NCBI RefSeq assembly: GCF_014764405.1
Contig: NZ_CP061725.1
Coordinates: forward strand, 992,001-1,056,000
Reading direction: 5' to 3'
Length of the DNA: 64,000 bases
Source of the DNA: Micromonospora craniellae
GTDB taxonomy: Bacteria; Actinomycetota; Actinomycetes; Mycobacteriales; Micromonosporaceae
Shown here: positions 48,023 to 57,805 of the stretch, piece after piece
Layout: each line of letters starts with the position of its first letter
Position numbering within the stretch: the stretch's first letter is position 1
Position numbers and translations under genes: made by a program
The notes under the pieces: generated by a model
Seen by the model: only the letters and a program-made list of their open reading frames with translations
Databases searched by the model: none
Told to the model about the DNA's origin: nothing

Positions 48023-48604
48023 ATGTCCATCCGTCACGGCCTGCTCGCCCTGCTCGAACGCGGCCAGATGTACGGCTACCAGCTCCGGGCCGCCTTCGAG
48101 GAGTCGACCGGCTCCACCTGGCCGCTCAACATCGGGCAGGTCTACACGACCCTGTCCCGCTTGGAGCGGGACGGACTGGTGCGGTCGTTGCCGGAGAGCG
48201 AGGCCGGGCAGCGGCCGTACGAGATCACCGAAGCCGGGCGGGCGGACCTGACGCTGTGGTTCGCCACCCCGATCAGCCGCAACGACCGCCCCCGTGACGA
48301 ACTGGCGATCAAGCTGGCGCTGGCGCTGACCACGCCGGGGGTGGACGTCCGCACGGTGGTGCAGACCCAGCGCACCGCGACGATGCGGACACTCCAGGAA
48401 CTGACCCGGCTGAAGTACTCCAGCGACCGGCCCGAGGACCTGCCGTGGCGGCTGGTGCTGGACGCGATGGTCTTCCAGGCCGAGGCGGAGGTGCGCTGGC
48501 TCGACCATTGCGAGACCAGCCTGGTACGGCACCGCCCCCCGGCCCCCGGCCCGACGCCACTGCCCGAGGCAGCGGGCCGCAGTGGTGAGGAGGCCTGGCG
48601 GTGA
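48023..48604 (+). CDS. PadR family transcriptional regulator
   Basis: 193 aa. PadR winged helix at residues 1-85 (IRHGLLALLERGQMYGYQL, NIGQVYTTLSRLERDGLV, YEITEAGRADL) with a C-terminal helical dimerisation domain. No ribosome binding site precedes the ATG, which fits the leaderless promoter seen upstream. It overlaps the ATPase gene of a three-gene operon (padR-ATPase-permease), so it should repress the exporter until an inducer binds. Confidence 0.92.
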   Translation: MSIRHGLLALLERGQMYGYQLRAAFEESTGSTWPLNIGQVYTTLSRLERDGLVRSLPESEAGQRPYEITEAGRADLTLWFATPISRNDRPRDELAIKLALALTTPGVDVRTVVQTQRTATMRTLQELTRLKYSSDRPEDLPWRLVLDAMVFQAEAEVRWLDHCETSLVRHRPPAPGPTPLPEAAGRSGEEAWR

Positions 48605-49410
48605 ACGCGGACGACCGCCCCGCGGCGGCCACCCGCGACACCGCCGCGACACCCGACCCCAAGACGCCCGACGGCGCCGGGGCCGCCCGGGAGGCGGTGC
48701 TGGAGCTGCGGGAGGTGCACCGGACCCACGGCAGCGGCCCGGCCGCGGTGCACGCGCTGCGCGGGGTGAGCCTGGTCGTCCGTCCCGGCGAACTGGTCGC
48801 CGTGATGGGTCCCTCCGGCTCCGGCAAGTCCACCCTGCTGACGCTGGCCGGTGGGCTGGACAGCCCGACCACCGGTGAGGTCCGCGTCGAAGGGCAGCCG
48901 CTGCACGCCCTGGACCGCCGTGGCCTGGCCCGGCTCCGCCGCCGCCGGATCGGCTACATCTTCCAGCACCTCAACCTCATCGGCAGCCTGACCGCCGCCG
49001 AGAACGTCTCGCTCCCCCTCGAACTCGACGGCGCGGGCGTCCGGCGGGCCCGCCGGCTGGCGCTCGACGCGCTGACCGAGGTGGGTCTCGCCGAACTCGG
49101 CGACCGGTTCCCCGACCAGCTCTCCGGCGGCCAGCAGCAGCGTGTCGCGATCGCCCGGGCACTGGTCGGCGAGCGACGTCTGGTGCTGGCCGACGAGCCG
49201 ACCGGGGCGCTGGACTCGCAGACCGGTGAGGCCGTCCTGCGGCTGCTACGTCGCCGGGTCGACGCCGGGGCGGCCGGCGTGCTGGTCACCCACGAGGCGC
49301 GCCACGCCGCCTGGGCGGATCGGGTGGTGTTCCTGCGTGACGGCGTGGAGGTCGACTCGACCGCCCCGCTGGTCGGCATCGACGCGCTGCTCTCCGGCAG
49401 CGCCCGGTGA
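48601..49410 (+). CDS. ABC transporter ATP-binding protein (MacB/LolD type)
   Basis: 269 aa. Walker A GPSGSGKSTLL, Q loop FQHLNLIGSLTAAENVSLPL, signature LSGGQQQRVAIARAL, Walker B VLADEPTGALD, and the D-loop/H-loop (LVTHE). An N-terminal tail of about 30 residues precedes the ATPase. GTG start overlaps the padR stop; the stop overlaps the permease start. The subfamily works with FtsX-like mechanotransmission permeases. Confidence 0.93.
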   Translation: MNADDRPAAATRDTAATPDPKTPDGAGAAREAVLELREVHRTHGSGPAAVHALRGVSLVVRPGELVAVMGPSGSGKSTLLTLAGGLDSPTTGEVRVEGQPLHALDRRGLARLRRRRIGYIFQHLNLIGSLTAAENVSLPLELDGAGVRRARRLALDALTEVGLAELGDRFPDQLSGGQQQRVAIARALVGERRLVLADEPTGALDSQTGEAVLRLLRRRVDAGAAGVLVTHEARHAAWADRVVFLRDGVEVDSTAPLVGIDALLSGSAR

Positions 49411-52148
49411 CCATCCGCCCCCAGTCGCAGCCGGTGCACGAACCTCCACCCGAACGGCCCCGCCGGACCCGGCTGGCCGAGGCGGTCGGCTCGTGGCGGG
49501 CCGCGTTGCGGATCGCCCGCCGCGAGGCGATGCGGGCCCGTGGTCGTACCGCCCTGGTGCTGGCGATGATCGTCCTGCCCGTGCTGGCGCTCTCCTTCAT
49601 CGCGGTCAGCGCGGACATGGCCAACCTCACCTCCGCCGAAGAGATGGACCGGCGGCTCGGCGATGCCGACGCGGAGCTGCGCATGATCAGCCAGGGGCCG
49701 GTCACCCAGGACGCCGACGGCAGCGGTTGGACCGGGTCGGACGATCGGGTCCCCGAGGCGGTCACGGTGGACGCCATCGCCCGCCTGCTGCCGACGGACA
49801 GCCGGATCCTTCCGGTACGCCGTTGGGTGCCGCTGCACGTGCGGGACGGCAGCCGGGTCCGCGACGACGTGCTCGCCACCGCGGCCGACCTCACCGATCC
49901 GCTCGCCGCCGGCCTCGTGCGGATCCACCAGGGGCGGGTACCGGCCACGGCCGACGAGATCGCGGTGAATCGCGCCGCCCGACGCACTCTCGGTGCCGGG
50001 ATCGGGGACGTCCTGACCGCCGGGGACGGTACGCAGAACTGGACCGTCGTCGGTGTGATCGAAATGCCGGAGGCGCTCGAACCGAAGATGTTCCTGCACC
50101 CCGACGGGGTGCCGTCGGGGCCGCGCAGCCACGACACCGTGTTCCTGGTCGACCTGCCCGGTCCGGTCACCAAGGACCTGTTCCGTCACCTCAACCGCAA
50201 CGGGGTGGTGGTCGGCGCCCGCACCTCCGCGCCGCCGACGGCGCTGGACGTGGCCGGTCCGTTCTCGGGCAGCCTCGGTCCGGAGGCGATCGGCACCGGG
50301 TTGCTGGCCGGCGGACTCGGTCTGCTGGAGGTGGTGCTGCTGGTCGGCCCGGCCTTCGCGGTGGGGGTCCGACGTCGGAGGCGGGAACTGGCGCTGGTCG
50401 CGGTGGCCGGCGGCGACGCGGCCCAGCTACGCCGGGTGGTGCTCGCCGACGGCGTGCTGCTGGGGTGCGTCGGTGCCGCCGCCGGGTTGGCGCTCGGCGT
50501 GCTCTCCGCGTTCGCCGCCCGACCGCTGGTCGAGGAGTTCGTCTTCCAGCACCGCTTCGCCGGGTATCGCGTCTGGCCGGCGGCACTGGGCGTGATCGCA
50601 CTGGTCGCGGTGCTCGCCGGGGTGCTGGCCGCGCTCGCACCGGCCTGGACCGCGGCCCGGCAGGACGTGGTCGCCGGGCTCGCCGGCCGGCGCGGCGCAA
50701 CCACCCACCGGCGGCGCTGGCTGACCCTGGGTGTGCTGCTGGCCGTCGGCGGGGCGGTGGTGGCCGGGTTCGGCGCGGCGATGGTCAGCCCGGTGGTCAT
50801 CCTCGGCGGACTGGTGCTGGGCGAACTCGGGCTGGTCTTCGCCACGCCGACGCTGGTCGGGCTGCTGGCCCGACTCGGCAGGTTCCTCCCGCTGGCGCCC
50901 CGGATCGCGGTGCGCGACGCCAGCCGCAACCGCTCCTCGGCCGCGCCGGCCATCTCCGCGGTGATGGCGTCGGTCGCCGCCAGTGTCGCCCTCGGCGCCT
51001 TCCTGGCCAGTGACGACATCCGCACCGACCAGCAGTACCGTCCGCTGCTGCCGGACCGGACGGTCCTGGTCACCGCCGACGATCCGGAGGGCGCCGGACC
51101 ACCGGACGAGGCCGCGATCACCGGCACGGCCCGGGAACACCTCGGTGCCGGGGCGATCGCCCCGCTGGCCACGGCCGGTTGCCGAACGACCTTCGAGGCC
51201 TGCCTGGTGAGCGCGGTGCCGCCGCCCGCGCAGATCTGCCCGTGGCGCCCCTATCCCCCGATCACCGAGGCCGACCAGCAGCGGGCCCGTGCCGACCAGC
51301 GCTGCCAGGGGCCGGCCGAGGACCACCTCGACGGCTACCTCCAGGTGGCGGTCGACGACGGGGCGGCGCTGCCGATGCTCACCGGTGCCACACCGGCCGA
51401 GGTCGCCGCTGCCACGGCCGTCCTGCGCGCCGGTGGCGCGGTGGTGACCGACCCGCGTTACCTCGGCGACGGCCGGTTGCACCTCCAGGTCGAGCACGGT
51501 GAACCGACGAGGACGAAGGAGGCGATCGTGCCCGGGTACGCGGTGCGGAGCGACCTGCGCCCGCCCTGGCTGGTGCTCTCGCCCGCCGCGGCCGACCGCC
51601 TCGACCTCGCCGTCCGGCAGACCGGATGGGCGATCGAGGCCGACGAGCCGCCGGGGCAGCGGCAACGGGACCGGTTTGTCGAAGCGGTGGAGTCCATCGG
51701 CCCGGTCGGCACGCAGTTCGAGGTCGGGAAGGGCTTCGGCGGCGCCGAGCCGCTGCTGCTCCTGCTGGCCGGGGTCTCCGCGGTGGTGACCGTGGGGGCC
51801 GCCGGGATCGCCACCGGACTCGCCGCCGCCGAGGGGCGGGCCGATCTGTCCACCCTCGCGTCGGTCGGTGCCGGCCCCGGCGTCCGCAAGTTGTTGTCGC
51901 TCTGCCAGGCCGGGGTGATCGCGGTGCTCGGTTCGCTGCTGGGCATCGTCGCCGGGCTCTGCTCCGCGCTGATCATCCTGACCTTCACGAATCGACGGTT
52001 GACCGAAGGATGGCCGGTGGAGCCGCCGTACCCGCTGGTGATGCCCTGGCTCACCCTCGGCGTACTGGTGGTGGTGCCGCTGGTGGCGATGGCCGGGGCG
52101 GCGCTGTTGACCCGGTCCCGGCTGCCGGTCGAACGTCGACTGGACTGA
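49407..52148 (+). CDS. FtsX-like ABC permease, large two-module form
   Basis: 913 aa. N-terminal basic segment and first helix (about residues 40-65), a large outer domain (about 70-280), FtsX module 1 with three helices (about 285-415, including VGVRRRRRELALVAVAGGD), a second core helix set (435-530), a second outer domain (about 540-790) and FtsX module 2 at the C terminus. The second outer domain has four cysteines (TAGCRTTFEACL, QICPW, DQRCQG), likely disulfides. Such machines extrude peptides, lipids or antibiotics from the outer leaflet. Cognate ATPase and PadR are coupled upstream. Confidence 0.9.
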   Translation: MTIRPQSQPVHEPPPERPRRTRLAEAVGSWRAALRIARREAMRARGRTALVLAMIVLPVLALSFIAVSADMANLTSAEEMDRRLGDADAELRMISQGPVTQDADGSGWTGSDDRVPEAVTVDAIARLLPTDSRILPVRRWVPLHVRDGSRVRDDVLATAADLTDPLAAGLVRIHQGRVPATADEIAVNRAARRTLGAGIGDVLTAGDGTQNWTVVGVIEMPEALEPKMFLHPDGVPSGPRSHDTVFLVDLPGPVTKDLFRHLNRNGVVVGARTSAPPTALDVAGPFSGSLGPEAIGTGLLAGGLGLLEVVLLVGPAFAVGVRRRRRELALVAVAGGDAAQLRRVVLADGVLLGCVGAAAGLALGVLSAFAARPLVEEFVFQHRFAGYRVWPAALGVIALVAVLAGVLAALAPAWTAARQDVVAGLAGRRGATTHRRRWLTLGVLLAVGGAVVAGFGAAMVSPVVILGGLVLGELGLVFATPTLVGLLARLGRFLPLAPRIAVRDASRNRSSAAPAISAVMASVAASVALGAFLASDDIRTDQQYRPLLPDRTVLVTADDPEGAGPPDEAAITGTAREHLGAGAIAPLATAGCRTTFEACLVSAVPPPAQICPWRPYPPITEADQQRARADQRCQGPAEDHLDGYLQVAVDDGAALPMLTGATPAEVAAATAVLRAGGAVVTDPRYLGDGRLHLQVEHGEPTRTKEAIVPGYAVRSDLRPPWLVLSPAAADRLDLAVRQTGWAIEADEPPGQRQRDRFVEAVESIGPVGTQFEVGKGFGGAEPLLLLLAGVSAVVTVGAAGIATGLAAAEGRADLSTLASVGAGPGVRKLLSLCQAGVIAVLGSLLGIVAGLCSALIILTFTNRRLTEGWPVEPPYPLVMPWLTLGVLVVVPLVAMAGAALLTRSRLPVERRLD

Positions 52149-52210
52149 ACCGGCCCAGCCCGGCTGAACGGCCGGTGTCGTACCGATGCCGGTGGATGCA
52201 GAATGTCCGG

Positions 52211-53026
52211 ATGTCCGTACTGCGAGGCGTGACCCGCCGGATCGGCCACCATCCCTGGTTCGGTGCCACCGCCCGGCTGCTGGTGCCGCTGGACCGGGCC
52301 GTCGGTCGGCTGACCCGGGGCAGGGTGGTCGCGCTCGGGCTGGTGCCCTCCCTGGTCATCACGACCACCGGCCGCCGCTCCGGCAAGCCGCGCAGCAACC
52401 CGCTGCTCTTCGTGCCTGACGGCGACGGGTACGTGGTGGTCGGCTCCAACTGGGGCCAGACCCAGCAGCCCGCCTGGTCGCTGAACCTGCTCGCCGACCC
52501 GCGCGCCGAGGTGGACGTCGCGGGACGCCGCATCGCGGTACACGGCGAGCCGGCCACCGGCGCCGAACGCGAACGGCTGTGGCGGTTGCTGGTCGACGCC
52601 TGGCCCGCGTACGAGGCGTACGTGCGGCGGGCCGGCAACCGGGAGATCCGGATCTTCCGGCTGGTGCCGGTGGCGTCCGGCACGCCCGACGGCACGGACG
52701 AACCCGCCGAGAAGCAGAGGAACGACGACAGCGCCGCCGCCCACGGGTTGGAAGACGGCGGGTCGCAGCCACCCGCCGGAGACGTCCGCATGGTGGTGCT
52801 CCCGCGGGGCGGCAGGGGTGTCGGTCACGGCAGCGTCAGGATCTCGTACCCGTCCTCGGTCACCAGTACCGTGTGCTCGAACTGGGCGGTCCACTTGCGG
52901 TCCTTGGTGACCACCGTCCAGCCGTCCTCCCACATGTCGTACTGGTGGGTACCGAGAGTGATCATGGGCTCGATGGTGAACGTCATGCCCGGCTCCATCA
53001 CGTCGGTGGGCCGTGGGCTGTCGTAG
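52211..53026 (+). CDS. F420-dependent nitroreductase (DDN) family protein with antisense C-terminal extension
   Basis: 271 aa as the frame reads. Residues 1-155 form the DDN split-barrel domain ([44 protein letters not shown]). About 115 more residues follow, without family features, of which the last 67 are encoded antisense to the end of map (202-bp overlap). Typical DDN proteins stop near residue 150, so either the real stop has been lost or the extension is simply tolerated. ATG 52211 is the best start; 52196 is an alternative. F420 use is inferred from the family. Confidence 0.75.
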   Translation: MSVLRGVTRRIGHHPWFGATARLLVPLDRAVGRLTRGRVVALGLVPSLVITTTGRRSGKPRSNPLLFVPDGDGYVVVGSNWGQTQQPAWSLNLLADPRAEVDVAGRRIAVHGEPATGAERERLWRLLVDAWPAYEAYVRRAGNREIRIFRLVPVASGTPDGTDEPAEKQRNDDSAAAHGLEDGGSQPPAGDVRMVVLPRGGRGVGHGSVRISYPSSVTSTVCSNWAVHLRSLVTTVQPSSHMSYWWVPRVIMGSMVNVMPGSITSVGRGLS

Positions 53027-53682
53027 TGCGGCACGTACAGGCCGCTGTGGAAGGCCTCCCCGATGCCGTGGCCGGTGAAGTCGCGGACCACGCCGTAGCC
53101 GAACCGCTTCGCGTACGACTCGATGACCCGGCCGATCACGTTGATCTGCCGGCCGGGCGCGACGGCCTTGATGCCTCGCGTCATCGCCTCGTGGGTCCGC
53201 TCGACCAGCAGCCGGGCCCCCTCGTCGACCTCGCCGACGCAGAAGGTGGCGTCGGTGTCGCCGTGCACCCCACCGATGTACGCGGTCACGTCGACGTTGA
53301 TGATGTCGCCGTCGACCAGCACGGTGGAGTCGGGGATGCCGTGGCAGATCACCTCGTTGAGGCTGGTGCAGCAGGACTTGGGGAAGCCCCGGTAGCCCAG
53401 CGTCGACGGGTACGCGCCGTGGTCGATCAGGAACTCGTGCACCACCCGGTCGATCTCGTCGGTGGTCACACCGGGCTTGCAGTGCTCACCGGCGAGCTGG
53501 GTGGCCTGAGCGGCGAGCCGCCCGGCGACACGCATCTTCTCGATCGTCTCCGGTGTCTGCACGTGCGACCCCTGCCACGGTCGAGGGGACTTCTTGCCGA
53601 CGTACTCGGGCCGGACGATATGGGCGGGCACCGGCCGCCACGGGGAGAGCGTGCCTGGGGTCAACGGCGCACGGACGGTCAT
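52825..53682 (-). CDS. map: Methionine aminopeptidase type I
   Basis: 285 aa. The pita-bread metal ligands are visible: two aspartates in [20 protein letters not shown] in [10 protein letters not shown] in TIEPMITL and the last E in FEHTVL. A 40-residue N-terminal extension with Pro-rich [13 protein letters not shown] resembles the SH3-type linker of MtMetAP1c. It removes the initiator methionine. Its 3' end overlaps the DDN gene on the other strand. Confidence 0.95.
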   Translation of the reverse strand: MTVRAPLTPGTLSPWRPVPAHIVRPEYVGKKSPRPWQGSHVQTPETIEKMRVAGRLAAQATQLAGEHCKPGVTTDEIDRVVHEFLIDHGAYPSTLGYRGFPKSCCTSLNEVICHGIPDSTVLVDGDIINVDVTAYIGGVHGDTDATFCVGEVDEGARLLVERTHEAMTRGIKAVAPGRQINVIGRVIESYAKRFGYGVVRDFTGHGIGEAFHSGLYVPHYDSPRPTDVMEPGMTFTIEPMITLGTHQYDMWEDGWTVVTKDRKWTAQFEHTVLVTEDGYEILTLP

Positions 53683-53776
53683 GCGGCAAGCCTATCGCCG
53701 CGCCCCGGGCGGCCCCCAGCACCGTCGGTGGCCCACGGTTGTTGCCCTACCTCAAGCGCTGTGTCAAGGTGTCAGC

Positions 53777-54091
53777 GTGGATCAAGGGGGAACACCGGCC
53801 GTCTTCTCCGCCAGCGCGGAGATCGACGGTGATCACCTCCGCGTGGTGGTCGTCGGCGAGGTGGACATGGCGACCGCGGACACCATGCTGCAGACCGCGC
53901 TGCGCGAACCGGCCACCCGGCTGACCCTCGACCTGCGCGCGGTGACCTTCTTCGACTCGGCGGCGATCCACGCGGTGGTGCGGCTCGCCGGTCACTATCC
54001 GGACACCCTGGCGGTGCTGCCGTCCCGGCAGGTCAGCCGCGTCCTGCACATCGCGGGACTGGGCGAGCAGCGCTGGATGCGGCCCGTCTGA
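53777..54091 (+). CDS. STAS domain anti-sigma factor antagonist
   Basis: 104 aa from the GTG at 53777 (AAGGTG upstream). SpoIIAA/RsbV-like STAS fold with the phosphorylatable serine in TFFDSAAIHAVV. Such proteins bind RsbW-like kinases and release a sigma factor when dephosphorylated by SpoIIE phosphatases. It faces, and stops 18 bp from, the convergent giant phosphatase-kinase gene, which contains exactly such phosphatase and kinase domains; they are likely partners. Confidence 0.88.
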   Translation: MDQGGTPAVFSASAEIDGDHLRVVVVGEVDMATADTMLQTALREPATRLTLDLRAVTFFDSAAIHAVVRLAGHYPDTLAVLPSRQVSRVLHIAGLGEQRWMRPV

Positions 54092-54109
54092 CCCGCTGCG
54101 CCCACCGGC

Positions 54110-57100
54110 TCAGGCGCCCAACTCCCGACGCAGGGTCACCTGTGTGCCCTCCGGATCACGGGTGACCGACAGCTCCCCGAGTGCCCGGATCAGCGACAGT
54201 CCCCGTCCCCGGAAGCCCGACCCGGTCGACTCCCGCCAGCGTCCGCTGTCGCGGACGGTCGCGGTAACCGTCCGGCCCTCCACGGTCACCTCGATGCCGA
54301 TCGTCGGCTCCACCGGGTCGACCGGGTGCTCGATCGCGTTCGCCGCCGCCTCGGAGACCGCCACCGTGAGGTCGAACAGGTCGGTCTCGTTCACGCCGTG
54401 CGCGACCAGGAAGTCCTCCAGCCGCTTGCGCAGCACGCTGAGCCGGGTCGGGTCGGCGGGCAGCCGCAGCGCGAACCGGTCGAGTTCGGCGGCCTCCAGC
54501 GCGAGCACCGCCACGTCGTCCCGGCGGGGCCGGTCGACGACCCGCTGGACCACCGCGTCGACCACGTCCACCACGTGCTCACCCGGCCGGGCCGCGTCGG
54601 CGCGGAGCTGGGCCAACGCCTCGTCGATGTCGACGAGCCGGTCCTCGATCAGACCGTCGGTGTAGAGCAGCAGCCGGTCGCCGGCACACAGTTCGCCGAG
54701 CACCGTCTCGTACTCCACGCCCGGGATCGCGCCGACGGGTGGCCCGAGCGCCCGGTCGTGCAGGAACGCCACGTCGCCTCCTCGGATCAGCAGCGGGGAC
54801 GGATGTCCAGCGTTGGCGTACCGCAGCCGCCCGCTACGAGGGCTGAACCACAGGCAGAACACCGTGGCAAACGACCGGGACTCGGTCGACCCCACCAGCC
54901 GGTTGAGCCGGGTCAACGACTCACCCGGATCGAAACCCTCCAGCACGTACGCCCGCAGCGCGTTGCGCAGCTGGCCCATGGCCGCCGCGGCCGGCACCCC
55001 CTTGCCGACCACGTCCCCGATGACCAGGACCATCTCGTCGTCCTCGCAGGTCACCACGTCGTACCAGTCGCCACCGACCTCGACGTCGTCGCTGCCGGGC
55101 AGGTACCGACTGGCCACCACGGCACCGGGCAACTGGGGCAGGGTGCGCGGCAGCAGGCTGTGTTGCAGGGTGGTGGCGATGCGGTGCTCCACCTCGAAGA
55201 GCTGGGCGTTCTCCAGGCGTACACCGACCAACCGGGCGAGTTGGGTCAAGGCGGCCTCGTCCGTGCCGGCCGGTTCGGCGACCGCACGCCACACCCGCAG
55301 TTCGCCGAGGCGCTTGCCGCCCACGCCGGTCAGCGGCAGGACGAAGGCAGGGTCGATGGCGCTGGTGCCGCCGCCGTCGGCTTCGAACCGTGCCTCACCG
55401 GCGGTGACGGACACCCGGACGGCCTCGGCGAGACTCAGCGCGTGCCGTGCCGCGACCTGGAGCACGTCGTTCGTGGAGCGGGCGGTGTTCACCGCGACCG
55501 CCGCGTCCGCGAGCGCCGCCAACCGGCGGATGAGCTGGCCGCGCAGTTGACCCAGTTCGACGTTGGCCCGCACCCGGGCGACCAGCTCCTGCCCGGAGAA
55601 CGGCTTGGTCAGATAGTCGTCGGCGCCCACCGCGAGGCCGGCCACCTCCTCGGCCGAGCCGGCGCGTGCGGAGAGCAGCACGATCGGCACATACCGGGTG
55701 CGCGGGTCCGCGCGCAGCGCGGCGACCAGGCCGAAGCCGTCCAGCCGCGGCATCATCACGTCGGTCAGCACCAGGTCGAATTCGTTGTCGACGGCCAGAC
55801 GCAGGGCGTCCACACCGTCGGTGGCGGTGAACACCTCCCAGGTCGGCGAGAGCAGCCGAGCGACGTGTTCGCGCAGGTCCGGGTTGTCGTCGACGACCAG
55901 GATGCAGCCCGCCGACCCCGGGTGGCGCATCTCACCCGCCCCGGACCGGCCGTCGCTCCACCGCTCGGTCTCGGCGACGAAGAGGGCGCTCTGCCGGGGC
56001 TCGCGGTCGGCGCCGGTCCCGGCCACCCGGTCGGCCTCAAGGTGCCCGGAGCCGAACGGGACGGTGACGACGAAGCGGCTGCCCTCGTCGACCCGGCTGG
56101 TCACGCTGACCTGGCCGCCGTGCATCTCGACCAGTTCCCGGACCAGCGCCAGGCCGATTCCGGTGCCCTCATGGCTGCGTGAAGGTCCCCCCGGCACCCG
56201 GTGGAACCGCTCGAAGACGTGCGGCAGCTCGTCGGCGACGATGCCCACGCCGGTGTCGACGACCTCCAGGCGGGCCATCCCGTCGACCGCTCGGACCTCG
56301 ATCCGGATCTCCCCGTCGAGGGTGAACTTCACCGCGTTGGAGATGAGGTTGAGAACGACCTTCTCCCACATCTCCTGATCGACGTAGACCGGTTCGGGCA
56401 GCGGCGGGCAGTCCACCGTCAGCCGCAACCCGGCGCGCTCGGCGGCAGAACGGAACGTACTGGCCAGCCGGGCGGTGTAGTCGGCCAGGTCGATCGGCTC
56501 GTAGTGCGCGGCCAGCCGACCCGACTCCAGCCGGGAGAAGTCGAGCACCGTGTTGACCAGCTTGAGCAGCCGCAGCGCGTTGCGGTGCATCATCGTCAGC
56601 CGCTGGGTGTACGCCTCCGGCAGGCCGGGATCGGCGAGCAGGTCCTCCAGCGGGCCGAGCACCAGGGTCAGCGGGGTGCGGAACTCGTGGCTGACGTTGG
56701 CGAAGAATTTGGTCTTCGCCAGGTCCAGGGCGGCCAGCTCGGCGGCACGGGCCTGCTCCTGCTCGTACGCGCGCTGCTTGCCGACGGCCCGGGAGACCTG
56801 CGCGGCGACCAGTTCGAAGAAGGTGCGGTAGTCGTCGGTGAGCGGCAGCCGGCGGGTCACCCCCAGCACCAGCACTCCCGCCTGTTCCGCGGTGGCGGTG
56901 ACCGGGAGCACCAGCGCTTCGTCGGCGGCGTCGGTCGGCACCTGATCGAGCAGCCCGGCGGCGGGCACCGTGCCACCGCTGGCGGCCGCCAGCTCGGCCA
57001 GTCCAGCGGGCGGTTCCCCGGCGCCGCTCGCGGGGCAGCTCGCCCCGGCCAGGCGCAGGGCGCCGTCGGGGTCAGTCAGATAGAGCAGCCCGAACGGTAC

Positions 57101-57748
57101 GTCCTGCCGGTGCCGGTCGAGCACGGCGGCGGCCACCCGGCCGAGCTCCGCGCTGCTGCCCACGTCGGCCAGCTCGGAGCCGAGTTCGGCGAGCGCGCGC
57201 AGCCGGCGTTCGTTGAGCACCCGGCCGGTGGTCTCGCTGCAGAGGCAGAGGACTCCGCTGATCGAGCCGTCGATGTCGCGGATCGGGTCGTACGAGACGT
57301 CGAAGTAGACGTCCTCCACGAAGCCGTACCGGTCGAGCAGGAAGTGGTGGTCCCGCGCCTGGTACGCCTCGCCGGTGCGCAGGACGTCGGCGAGCAGCGG
57401 CCCGAGCACGTCCCAGGTCTCGGCCCAGTGCCTGCGGGCCGGCTGCCCGAGGACCGCGGGATGCTTGTCCCCGATGGTCGGCCGGTAGGCGTCGTTGTAG
57501 AAGGCCCGCTGGTCCTCGCCCCAGAAGAGGGCGATCTGCGCCTTGGACGCGAGCATCGTGCTGACCGCGTTGCCGAGCGCGGTGGGCCAGTGCTCCGGAG
57601 CGCCGAGGGGGCTGGTCGACCAGTCGTGGTCGCGCAGCACCGCGCCCATCTCGCCGCCGCCCGCGAACGCTGCCGCGAGCAGTGGCGGAAGCTCACCGCG
57701 CGCCGCCGACGGATCGCCCCCGTCCACGCCCCCCTGGGCCGAGTTCAT
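54110..57748 (-). CDS. Hybrid PAS-GAF-histidine kinase-REC-GAF-SpoIIE phosphatase-RsbW-like protein
   Basis: 1212 aa, modules in order: PAS (about residues 40-175), GAF (185-325), HisKA with phosphoacceptor H354 (NVSHEFRTPL), HATPase_c (455-570, NLISNAVKF), receiver with phosphoacceptor D663 (LTDVMMPRLDG; acid pair D620/D621), a second GAF (770-870), PP2C/SpoIIE phosphatase (880-1090, VGGDWYD, GDVVGKG) and C-terminal RsbW-like HATPase (1100-1212, SEAAANAIEH). One chain thus joins a two-component relay to a partner-switching phosphatase and anti-sigma-type kinase. GGGGAGG lies just before the ATG. It converges on the STAS gene. Confidence 0.93.
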   Translation of the reverse strand: MNSAQGGVDGGDPSAARGELPPLLAAAFAGGGEMGAVLRDHDWSTSPLGAPEHWPTALGNAVSTMLASKAQIALFWGEDQRAFYNDAYRPTIGDKHPAVLGQPARRHWAETWDVLGPLLADVLRTGEAYQARDHHFLLDRYGFVEDVYFDVSYDPIRDIDGSISGVLCLCSETTGRVLNERRLRALAELGSELADVGSSAELGRVAAAVLDRHRQDVPFGLLYLTDPDGALRLAGASCPASGAGEPPAGLAELAAASGGTVPAAGLLDQVPTDAADEALVLPVTATAEQAGVLVLGVTRRLPLTDDYRTFFELVAAQVSRAVGKQRAYEQEQARAAELAALDLAKTKFFANVSHEFRTPLTLVLGPLEDLLADPGLPEAYTQRLTMMHRNALRLLKLVNTVLDFSRLESGRLAAHYEPIDLADYTARLASTFRSAAERAGLRLTVDCPPLPEPVYVDQEMWEKVVLNLISNAVKFTLDGEIRIEVRAVDGMARLEVVDTGVGIVADELPHVFERFHRVPGGPSRSHEGTGIGLALVRELVEMHGGQVSVTSRVDEGSRFVVTVPFGSGHLEADRVAGTGADREPRQSALFVAETERWSDGRSGAGEMRHPGSAGCILVVDDNPDLREHVARLLSPTWEVFTATDGVDALRLAVDNEFDLVLTDVMMPRLDGFGLVAALRADPRTRYVPIVLLSARAGSAEEVAGLAVGADDYLTKPFSGQELVARVRANVELGQLRGQLIRRLAALADAAVAVNTARSTNDVLQVAARHALSLAEAVRVSVTAGEARFEADGGGTSAIDPAFVLPLTGVGGKRLGELRVWRAVAEPAGTDEAALTQLARLVGVRLENAQLFEVEHRIATTLQHSLLPRTLPQLPGAVVASRYLPGSDDVEVGGDWYDVVTCEDDEMVLVIGDVVGKGVPAAAAMGQLRNALRAYVLEGFDPGESLTRLNRLVGSTESRSFATVFCLWFSPRSGRLRYANAGHPSPLLIRGGDVAFLHDRALGPPVGAIPGVEYETVLGELCAGDRLLLYTDGLIEDRLVDIDEALAQLRADAARPGEHVVDVVDAVVQRVVDRPRRDDVAVLALEAAELDRFALRLPADPTRLSVLRKRLEDFLVAHGVNETDLFDLTVAVSEAAANAIEHPVDPVEPTIGIEVTVEGRTVTATVRDSGRWRESTGSGFRGRGLSLIRALGELSVTRDPEGTQVTLRRELGA

Positions 57749-57805
57749 GCATCCTCCCCGGCCTGTTCGCGACGTGCCCTGATCATCGCTGCCGTGACCG
57801 GACTT

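Noticed and set aside
54326..56182. + strand 618-codon frame opposite the hybrid kinase
   Set aside because: Shadow of the kinase; no domain, composition His/Arg/Gly-rich, and no ribosome binding site.
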